Part shown: positions 5,471 through 11,428 of the stretch, piece by piece
Position numbering within the stretch: the stretch's first letter is position 1
Layout: every line of letters begins with the position of its first letter
Assembly: GCA_030629925.1 (NCBI GenBank)
Contig: DAOVOB010000019.1
Span: 1 to 11,428 of the forward strand
DNA: 11,428 bases
Source: Fidelibacterota bacterium
Lineage (GTDB): Bacteria; Fidelibacterota; Fidelibacteria; Fidelibacterales; Fidelibacteraceae
Direction: 5' to 3'
Made by a program: the position numbers and the translations under genes
The notes under the pieces: model-generated
What the model was told of the DNA's origin: nothing
Database searches by the model: none
What the model saw: the letters and a program-made list of their open reading frames with translations, nothing else

Positions 5471-8250
5471 AAATTTATCCTCATGCCAATCTCTATGCGC
5501 CGTGGCTCAGAGTAATTATAGGGTGAATTGAATAATTCTGCGATCGTATTAACAGGGATCGCTACATTCAGCGCTTCTATTCTAGCTTGTTCTCCCGTAA
5601 ATCCTGCGCGACCCGTATCATTATAAACACCTGTTTCATTCAGTGTATCAAAGAGGTTTGTAACACGAATATAGAATTCCGGTTTTAGCGAACCGATCTG
5701 TGTGCGATAGAATCCCTGAACATTAACATTGAATGTAGCAGGTTTGCTTTCAGAATTTTCAAGCAGTGAGGTTATATCTTCACTTGCACGCGGCGTATAA
5801 GGAAGTCCGCTACCGTAACTGGCAACCGCATTAAAACCCCAAAAAGGAGTATTATAACCACCCACAACATTGATGGTGTGGCGTTGATCCCATGAAAGCG
5901 ATAATAATTGAACTTCCGGATCCGAACCGCCTGAAACGGCATTCATGTAAGCATAAGGATCTGATGCCGTTCCTTCTGCTATCTGGAAGGTATAATCCGC
6001 ACCAACATAAAGCCCACTTGGATCACGTTGGTTTAAAGAAAAAGTGACTCCTTTGATCACGGCAAAATCACTGTTGACAATCTTAGAATAGTATTTAGAA
6101 CCACCAAAAACCTCGATCACATCCGCACGTGTACCTGTCAGGTCTCGCACATCTTTTAGATAGACGGTCAGATCAGCCGATAAATTGCTGCTGAGTTGTT
6201 GTTGTAATCCGATCTCACCAACAATCGTTTTTTCGGATTCAAGATTAGCATTGCCGATCGTTCCCTGATGTCCTGTACCGCTTCCCAATTGAAAACTGGG
6301 GTTGTTATATAAATAAGTGTAATTAGGTGTTTGAAAAAAATGTCCGTATGAGAAGTGAAATACTCCCTGGTCGGAAATGGGAAAAGAAAATCCCAAGCGA
6401 GGTGACACAGCAACTTTTGGAGATGCATCCACATACCAGTATGCTTGTCTGTCTTCAATGCTCTTGCTTGATTCACCTGCATCTTGAACACCATTCCCAT
6501 TGATATCATTAAAACGATTTCCGGGTTTGATCGGATTGTAAATATCAGGATCACTTGGATCGGCAAGAACAACATATTTGGGATTAAAGTAATCTATACG
6601 CACACCAACATTTACAATAAAATCTTTTAACTCGATCTTATCCTGAACAAATGCCGAAAATTCAACCGGATTGACTTCAAAGGAACTGGAGTAAATCGTT
6701 GTATCTGCAAGACGAGTTGGGGTGATATAGGGTTCAGTCGAATTAAAGGATTCTTCATTTGCAGCCGGACGATATTCCCATGATTCCCAAGCCAGATGGT
6801 TTTGTTTGTATTCGGCACCGATCTTTAATTGATGTGTCTGGTTCAACTGAGATGTCATGGTGAATTTTCCAAGATTGTATCCACTGTTTCTCTCATTCCA
6901 GCCATTTTGTGTACCGCCAATATGAAATTGATAAGGGAAAGAATTTTGCATTTCGTGATGAACCAGAAGATTTGTATCTGCATCGGTCAACTCAAAATGA
7001 TCATAATATCCTCTGTATAATTTATTACCGTAAGTATAAGCAAGATCAAAAAATGTTGTTTGTGAAAGCTGATGCTGATATTTCACAATATGAGTCTGGC
7101 CGATATTATCACTCGTTCCCAATCCATCGGGATTGTACATCCAACCACGATCATAACTCTGAGAACGTCTGTTATCGTAGATCATATTATAAGAAACGCG
7201 AGCTTTATTGTTTAAGCGATAGATCAACTGACCTTGTAAATAATTCTTCCGGTTCCAACCCATGTCAACCCAATCTCCGGAGCCCAACATTGTGCTTGAA
7301 TCCAAGAGGGCTACTTCATTGAAACCTGTTTCTTCAGCATAAGCAAAAGGCGTATAGCGTTGCTGGCCCTTATTGTAACCGTCATAATAAATATGACGGG
7401 CATTCAAGTAGTAGTAAAGCTTGCCGGGGATGATAGGACCGTGAATACCGAGCTCAATATTATTTATTGAAAAAGGTTCAACACGATTGACGCGTGGAAA
7501 TATTTCTTCATGGCCGCTGATATGATCGCCAAAATATACTTCAACATGGCCGCCGAAATCATCGGAACCTTGTTTTGTGGTAATATTAACAATACCTGAC
7601 ATAGCCTGGCCATACTCAGCATTAAAAGCACCTGAAATGATCTGTAGTTCCTGTACCATTGATGTATTAACATCTACAGTGGAAGAGCGGTCATAGGAAT
7701 CGGTCATTGGGACACCGTCGATCATGTACATGACCTCACCGCGTCGTCCGCCTCGTAGCGATCCGTCTACATAACCGGCCTGCATAGCAAGCACGTCCCC
7801 AATTTCCGTAACCGGCAGGGATTCCATTTCATCTGCGCCTATAACTGACGTTGTCGACGTAAGATCTTTCTGGATCATGGCACGTTCAGCAACAACGGTC
7901 ACTTCCTGACCTTTCATTACTTCAACACTTAAGGATGCATCAATGCTCGTCGTAAAATCGACCTGAACATTTACATCCGTCATCCTAAGTTGACCGTATC
8001 CGATCATCAGGAATCGTAAGGTGTAGTTTCCCGGAGGAATATTCAGAATATAATAATTCCCGTCAATATCTGTTGCAGCTCCCAGAATAGTTCCATCTAC
8101 CAAGATATTACATCCGGGTAGCGGATCTCCTGTTGACTGGTCGATCACTTGACCGGAAATTTTTCCTGTTGTACCGGCAAAAAGCATTGATAAGCCAAAT
8201 GACATAATCAATGTTATTAAAACCAGACGCCCAATAGTAGTTTTCATCAT
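5467..8250 (-). CDS. TonB-dependent receptor with N-terminal carboxypeptidase-regulatory-like domain
   Basis: This is an outer-membrane active transporter driven by TonB-ExbBD. Residues 1-25 are a signal peptide (ending SMLFA). Residues 29-108 form a carboxypeptidase-regulatory-like beta-sandwich (GKISGQVIDQSTGDPLPGCN, then GNYYILNIPPGNYTLRFLMIGY). The plug spans about 128-228, with MYMIDGVPM at 174-182, ISGAFNAEYG at 205-214 and SGIVNITTKQG at 218-228. The remaining 700 residues are the barrel, with typical SPRLGFSF, FHFSYGHFFQTPNY and FYIRVTNLFD segments. It ends in GMRINL, not in phenylalanine. A loop at 578-593 (NRFNDINGNGVQDAGE) looks like a calcium loop. Length (927 aa) suits SusC-like or OmpA/Oar-like receptors; there is no adjacent SusD. 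The start has AGGA six bases upstream; a second ATG follows at once. It is first in the operon and ends in an ATGA overlap with the secreted protein. The substrate cannot be told from sequence. Confidence 0.93.
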   Translation of the reverse strand: MMKTTIGRLVLITLIMSFGLSMLFAGTTGKISGQVIDQSTGDPLPGCNILVDGTILGAATDIDGNYYILNIPPGNYTLRFLMIGYGQLRMTDVNVQVDFTTSIDASLSVEVMKGQEVTVVAERAMIQKDLTSTTSVIGADEMESLPVTEIGDVLAMQAGYVDGSLRGGRRGEVMYMIDGVPMTDSYDRSSTVDVNTSMVQELQIISGAFNAEYGQAMSGIVNITTKQGSDDFGGHVEVYFGDHISGHEEIFPRVNRVEPFSINNIELGIHGPIIPGKLYYYLNARHIYYDGYNKGQQRYTPFAYAEETGFNEVALLDSSTMLGSGDWVDMGWNRKNYLQGQLIYRLNNKARVSYNMIYDNRRSQSYDRGWMYNPDGLGTSDNIGQTHIVKYQHQLSQTTFFDLAYTYGNKLYRGYYDHFELTDADTNLLVHHEMQNSFPYQFHIGGTQNGWNERNSGYNLGKFTMTSQLNQTHQLKIGAEYKQNHLAWESWEYRPAANEESFNSTEPYITPTRLADTTIYSSSFEVNPVEFSAFVQDKIELKDFIVNVGVRIDYFNPKYVVLADPSDPDIYNPIKPGNRFNDINGNGVQDAGESSKSIEDRQAYWYVDASPKVAVSPRLGFSFPISDQGVFHFSYGHFFQTPNYTYLYNNPSFQLGSGTGHQGTIGNANLESEKTIVGEIGLQQQLSSNLSADLTVYLKDVRDLTGTRADVIEVFGGSKYYSKIVNSDFAVIKGVTFSLNQRDPSGLYVGADYTFQIAEGTASDPYAYMNAVSGGSDPEVQLLSLSWDQRHTINVVGGYNTPFWGFNAVASYGSGLPYTPRASEDITSLLENSESKPATFNVNVQGFYRTQIGSLKPEFYIRVTNLFDTLNETGVYNDTGRAGFTGEQARIEALNVAIPVNTIAELFNSPYNYSEPRRIEIGMRINL
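6472..6519 (-). other. Calcium-loop-like insertion in the receptor barrel
   Basis: Residues 578-593 of the TonB-dependent receptor read NRFNDINGNGVQDAGE. Asp/Asn at alternating positions ending in Glu matches dockerin or EF-hand-like loops. It follows a proline-rich stretch (DPSDPDIYNPIKPG) between barrel strands, so it is probably in an extracellular loop. Calcium binding is inferred. Confidence 0.55.
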
Positions 8251-8362
8251 ACTATTTCCTATAATATTTTCTTTTGCTTGCTTAGTTTGGTGAAAAATAT
8301 AATACTTTCTTTAAAATGCAAAGTTTTTTTTATACATTCTACAAACTAATTGGGGATGAATT
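8251..8362. promoter_or_regulatory. AT-rich divergent promoter region
   Basis: These 112 bases separate the divergent receptor operon and the exonuclease operon and must hold both promoters unless transcription enters from further away. The region is rich in A/T runs. The receptor's ribosome site (AGGA at 8257-8260) and the exonuclease's site (GGGG at 8352-8355) bound it. No convincing minus-strand -35/-10 pair or operator palindrome was found. Confidence 0.5.
8274..8303 (+). promoter_or_regulatory. Candidate sigma-70-type promoter of the exonuclease operon
   Basis: TTGCTT at 8274-8279 and a consensus TATAAT at 8298-8303 are 18 bases apart. Transcription would start near 8310 and give a leader of about 50 bases before the ATG at 8363. 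The -10 match is exact but the region is AT-rich, so a chance match is possible, and Bacteroidota-type sigma factors prefer a different -10. Confidence 0.4.
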
Positions 8363-9382
8363 ATGAAAAAAAACATACCACTATCAACCATACGGAGCTT
8401 CAAAGCGAACCAAGAAGTCCGCGCCTATCTGCTATTAAAGGAAAAACACTTAAAATTAACACGGGATGGGAAACCTTATTTGGATGTAATTTTATCTGAC
8501 CGTTCAGGGACTATAATCGGTAAGATTTGGGAACATGCGGGTGAAATCGAGCCCATAATCGAAACCGGCTCACCTGTGGGCGTTAGAGCGATCGTAGAAG
8601 AATACCGTGGAAATCGCCAACTTAATATCAAACGCATCGTGCCCGTTAATGAGGAAGATTTTGCCTCAAAAGGTTTCTCTTGGGAGTTGATTTTACCAAA
8701 ATCAGAGAAAAATTCTGAGAAATTATGGCGATTTGTCGAAAAAACGATTGATAAAGTGAACAATCCTCACATATTAGCCATTTTACAGTTGCTAATCATT
8801 GATAATCGGGGCAAAATACTAAAACATCCTGCCTCTTTGCGACTACATCATGCCACAATGGGTGGTTTCCTTGAGCACATGGTCTATATGCTGAACCTTG
8901 GTATTCATGCTGCCAAGCAATATAAACTGGACCAGGAACTTGTGATAGCTGGAATATTACTGCACGATATTGGCAAATTGGATGAACTTAGCGGATACCC
9001 AAACAATCTCTATACCGATGAAGGTAATTTTCTAGGTCATGTGGTTATGGGTTACAATATGGTGGATAAAGCTATATCCGGTCTTCATGATTTCCCCGAT
9101 GAACTTGCTTTAAAGCTTAAACATATCCTGCTGTCACATCAAGGAGCGTATGAAAATCAATCTCCCAAGAAACCGGTTTTCCCCGAAGCATTACTGATCC
9201 ACTACCTTGACGAATTGGATGCACGTATGGATATGATGAAGACTGCGATCAACCAAGAACTGGATGACGGCGAATGGACCTCTGTAAAAAATTATTTCCG
9301 CGTACCACTATATAAATCAAACAAGGAGCTCAATGAAAACACCACAACAAACGACAAAACAGACTCTGAAAAAAAATCGTAA
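8363..9382 (+). CDS. YhaM-like 3'-5' exoribonuclease (OB-fold plus HD domain)
   Basis: The product is probably a cytoplasmic metal-dependent 3'-5' exoribonuclease of the YhaM/Cbf1 family, which trims RNA and single-stranded DNA. Residues 17-92 form an OB-fold nucleic-acid-binding domain (YLLLKEKHLKLTRDGKPYL, then DRSGTIIGKIW), closely like the start of Bacillus YhaM. Residues 160-300 form the HD phosphohydrolase domain: LHHATMGGFLEHMVYMLNL around 161-179, LLHDIGKLDELSG at 199-211 (H201, D202), GHVVMG with H226, LKHILLSHQG with H254 and H259, and LIHYLDELDARMDMM with D286. All expected metal ligands appear present. A charged low-complexity tail (about 320-339) makes it somewhat longer than the usual 310-320 aa. 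GGGG seven bases upstream supports the start. It is first in a plus-strand operon, its end overlapping the S-component gene by 50 bases. A role linking RNA turnover to transport is not implied by the overlap alone. Confidence 0.9.
   Translation: MKKNIPLSTIRSFKANQEVRAYLLLKEKHLKLTRDGKPYLDVILSDRSGTIIGKIWEHAGEIEPIIETGSPVGVRAIVEEYRGNRQLNIKRIVPVNEEDFASKGFSWELILPKSEKNSEKLWRFVEKTIDKVNNPHILAILQLLIIDNRGKILKHPASLRLHHATMGGFLEHMVYMLNLGIHAAKQYKLDQELVIAGILLHDIGKLDELSGYPNNLYTDEGNFLGHVVMGYNMVDKAISGLHDFPDELALKLKHILLSHQGAYENQSPKKPVFPEALLIHYLDELDARMDMMKTAINQELDDGEWTSVKNYFRVPLYKSNKELNENTTTNDKTDSEKKS
9323..9328 (+). promoter_or_regulatory. Shine-Dalgarno site of the S-component gene, inside the exonuclease gene
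   Basis: AAGGAG lies four bases before the ATG at 9333 and within the exonuclease reading frame. It is the best ribosome site in the region and decides the start that gives a 50-base gene overlap. Confidence 0.7.
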
Positions 9383-9929
9383 GATCGCTGAAACGGGCAT
9401 ATTTCTTGCTCTTTTTCTCGGACTTGCCTATGCCTTCGCTTATATACCTAACTTAGAGTACATAACTGTTATTACATTTCTATCCGGCTTACTTCTCGGA
9501 TGGAAACGTGGTTTGTTTGTTGCGATTATTGGTGAAGCGATCTTCAGTATCGCCAATCCTTTTGGTTCCAGCCTTGCTTTTCCTATGCTTCTAATGGCAC
9601 AATTGATATCTTTTGCTTTAATTGCTATCACCGGTGCCTCGTATAGAAGCTTTATTCCCCAAGTGATCGAAAAAAAACCCTGGCTTGCAGTTTTCTTTTT
9701 TGGACTTGCCGGCTTTTTGCTTACTGTAAGTTATAATGTGATCACAACGATCTTCTTTACAATTCCTTCCGGTTTTACTTTTGAGCAAACCATTGCCAGC
9801 ATTGTCAGCGGTATTCCCTTTTACCTCATAAATATGATAGCAAATACCATCAGCTTTGCAGTAATCCTTCCTATTGTTTTGCGCTATGTAAACAAAAATT
9901 ACCCACATTATCTGGAGAAAAATGCATGA
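9333..9929 (+). CDS. ECF-type transporter S component (substrate-binding membrane subunit)
   Basis: This 198-aa inner-membrane protein looks like an energy-coupling-factor S component, which binds a vitamin or trace metabolite and docks on a shared EcfT/EcfA motor. About six hydrophobic segments are visible: near 18-37, 42-57, 60-76, 81-104, 116-141 and 158-184. Family-like features are LSGLLLGWKRGLFVAIIGEA at 50-69, the ANPFGSSLAFP stretch at 74-84 and a positively charged N-terminus. An AxxxA spacing in helix 1 (A32, A36) is like the motif used for EcfT contact. No EcfA or EcfT is in the window, so a group II (shared motor) arrangement is expected. The start is chosen for its strong AAGGAG site although it overlaps the exonuclease gene. 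The stop overlaps the downstream barrel gene as ATGA. The substrate is unknown, and no riboswitch can be seen before it because the gene starts inside coding sequence. Confidence 0.8.
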   Translation: MKTPQQTTKQTLKKNRKIAETGIFLALFLGLAYAFAYIPNLEYITVITFLSGLLLGWKRGLFVAIIGEAIFSIANPFGSSLAFPMLLMAQLISFALIAITGASYRSFIPQVIEKKPWLAVFFFGLAGFLLTVSYNVITTIFFTIPSGFTFEQTIASIVSGIPFYLINMIANTISFAVILPIVLRYVNKNYPHYLEKNA

Positions 9930-11389
9930 AACGCTTAATAATTTTGACCTTGTTAACCTTGAGTTTTCTTGGAGCTTACGAATTTAGTACTGACAGCTGG
10001 GGAGATTATACGACATTTGATCCCGACAAACGGGTTGCTTTGATTTCTTACCCAACTTCATGGTTAAAACCCGGTGCTATTCTCTTTGATCACGATTATC
10101 AAGATTCCTCATCAAGCTATGGCTCCTGGAATCAAATCTTTACTAATGATGAAAGCAGATCATATAACCTCGGAATTTCAAGTGACATTGTTGCTAAATA
10201 TACTCCCTACTCTTTCCCACATCGCTGGAGTGCAGGGTTGAAATTTGTAAATTATAAAGGTCCCAATTCCACATATCGAACGGATGCGGTACTCCATTAT
10301 CAACATAAAAAAGGAGCTGTTGAGTATTATCATACTACAAACGACCAGAATATTACTCTCAATACAGGTATTACCGATCACAAGATAAGTAGTAACGGTT
10401 TGAGTTTTGATTATCAAATCTTGACAAAATTTAAGGTTCTTGGAAGTATCGATTATAATCTCATTGAGCAAATTGATACCAGTTCGAGAACTTATGATAT
10501 TCATCATGAATTAGTCGGACTCCAATATTCATTTGCTAAATCTATTACAGCATACACAAATTTTCATTACTGGTATTATCACCACGAAGACCGCGAGGGT
10601 CCGGCCTGGCTTATATTTCCCGGTATCCGGTATAGTTCTAAATTATTTATGAGTCATGCTTCTTTACGAATCTCAACAAGTACAATTCACCCAATTGCAG
10701 AACTTGCTGTTTATCCGGATCCATTTTATATCCATATTTACACAAAAGCACGTTCATCACGCCTGGCATTAAGGCAGTCTGCAAACCAATACGTCGGGAT
10801 CAAAACAGGAGTAAAGCATGATTCCGAACACCATTACCTATGTGCAAATATGCAAGCTAATTACGACTTTGTTCGGACGGGCGAACCCGACTCGATCATA
10901 AATAATGATTTCTATGGCATAAATGCAAAAGCTGAGTACCGTTTTAAAACCGAGGCAATAGAACTTTATAGCCGAGCCACCTACAATAAAATAGTTAATC
11001 CACGGGAAGGATATTATCATCCTGAGCGATCCATTCTGACCGGTGGTATGAAATTTCATGCTAAACTCGCTAAGGGCAATCTCTTGCTTGATGGCGATAT
11101 CAATGCTCAATACATCATTCATGATGATCCAAATAATGTTTTATTTAATCCATCTACTCTTTCCTATAATCTTTTACAAGCCGGCGCACCTGTGGGTGAC
11201 TGGAAGATCAATTTTGAGTTGAAAGCCAAAATCCAGACATTTGCAATCTCGGCTAAGGTTTCAACTCCACTCAAAATGGGTAAAGATCTGAATTATTATT
11301 TTTACGAAGGGATATACACTTCTTCGGATTTTATTATTGGAAACACTTTTTATGCGGGATTAAATATTCAATGGCTGTGGTGGAAATAG
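9926..11389 (+). CDS. Probable outer-membrane beta-barrel protein, unrecognised family
   Basis: I do not recognise a named family. Residues 1-17 form a signal peptide (MKRLIILTLLTLSFLGA, cut before YEF). The rest lacks hydrophobic helices and consists of many alternating polar/aromatic strands separated by polar turns, as in a porin-like barrel of roughly 16-20 strands; there is no plug domain. Histidine and aromatic residues are frequent (20 His in 487 aa; a FHYWYYHH cluster at 213-220). The last strand is FYAGLNIQWLWWK, ending in lysine after three tryptophans, not the usual phenylalanine. GGAG eight bases upstream and an ATGA overlap with the S-component gene support the start. Translational coupling suggests it supplies the outer-membrane step for the same small molecule, or is otherwise functionally tied to it; this is inference. 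No terminator is seen in the 39 bases left after its TAG stop. Confidence 0.8.
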   Translation: MKRLIILTLLTLSFLGAYEFSTDSWGDYTTFDPDKRVALISYPTSWLKPGAILFDHDYQDSSSSYGSWNQIFTNDESRSYNLGISSDIVAKYTPYSFPHRWSAGLKFVNYKGPNSTYRTDAVLHYQHKKGAVEYYHTTNDQNITLNTGITDHKISSNGLSFDYQILTKFKVLGSIDYNLIEQIDTSSRTYDIHHELVGLQYSFAKSITAYTNFHYWYYHHEDREGPAWLIFPGIRYSSKLFMSHASLRISTSTIHPIAELAVYPDPFYIHIYTKARSSRLALRQSANQYVGIKTGVKHDSEHHYLCANMQANYDFVRTGEPDSIINNDFYGINAKAEYRFKTEAIELYSRATYNKIVNPREGYYHPERSILTGGMKFHAKLAKGNLLLDGDINAQYIIHDDPNNVLFNPSTLSYNLLQAGAPVGDWKINFELKAKIQTFAISAKVSTPLKMGKDLNYYFYEGIYTSSDFIIGNTFYAGLNIQWLWWK

Positions 11390-11428
11390 GCCATCAATAT
11401 CATACACATCAACAAACATAACTCATTA
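11390..11428. other. Short non-coding end of the window
   Basis: These 39 bases after the barrel gene are AT-rich and show no hairpin, ribosome site or start codon in good context. I see nothing assignable in them. Confidence 0.4.

Noticed and set aside
6168..6575. 135-codon open frame on the minus strand
   Set aside because: It is an out-of-frame reading within the receptor gene with no independent support.
6909..7322. 137-codon open frame on the plus strand
   Set aside because: It is antisense to the barrel region of the TonB-dependent receptor, whose frame is supported by clear family motifs. The translation has no recognisable features.
8251..8362. Riboswitch or small RNA in the divergent region
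   Set aside because: The region is short and A/T-run-rich, with no stable stem series or known aptamer motif that I could see on either strand.

Overview
The window comes from a diderm (outer-membrane-bearing) bacterium, most likely of the Fibrobacterota-Chlorobiota-Bacteroidota (FCB) group. Evidence is a type IX secretion (T9SS)-style C-terminal sorting domain, a PorV/PorQ-family barrel, and a TonB-dependent receptor with an N-terminal carboxypeptidase-regulatory-like domain. The sequence is AT-rich, and the style of the large secreted protein (acidic DGIDNDGD motifs, one fibronectin-III domain, VPNPY before the sorting domain) recalls uncultured FCB lineages such as Neomarinimicrobiota, KSB1/Calditrichota or Cloacimonadota. 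That lineage guess rests on family resemblance and was not tested by phylogeny.

Two divergent gene blocks flank a 112-base AT-rich intergenic region (8251-8362). The left block, on the minus strand, reads from 8250 towards 1. It holds a 927-aa TonB-dependent receptor, a 1285-aa secreted multidomain protein with a T9SS-like C-terminal domain, and a 344-aa PorV/PorQ-family barrel. Both junctions are ATGA stop/start overlaps, so the three are almost certainly one translationally coupled operon. After a 121-base gap, with a 20-base perfect palindrome and four tandem heptamers, comes the 5' part of another secreted protein with carbohydrate-binding-like modules, cut by the window edge.

The right block, on the plus strand, holds a YhaM-like OB-fold/HD 3'-5' exoribonuclease, an ECF-transporter S component that starts 50 bases inside the exonuclease gene, and a 487-aa probable outer-membrane barrel that starts in an ATGA overlap with the S component. 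No EcfA/EcfT genes are present, so a shared energising module elsewhere is expected.

The window is coding-dense. No tRNA, rRNA, CRISPR array or insertion sequence was seen, and no gene-free stretch exceeds 300 bases. The most interesting signals are the self-contained receptor/secreted-protein/PorV module, which resembles a SusCD pair in layout but replaces SusD with a non-lipidated T9SS-type protein and brings its own PorV-like partner, and the tight coupling of an inner-membrane vitamin-type S component to an outer-membrane barrel.
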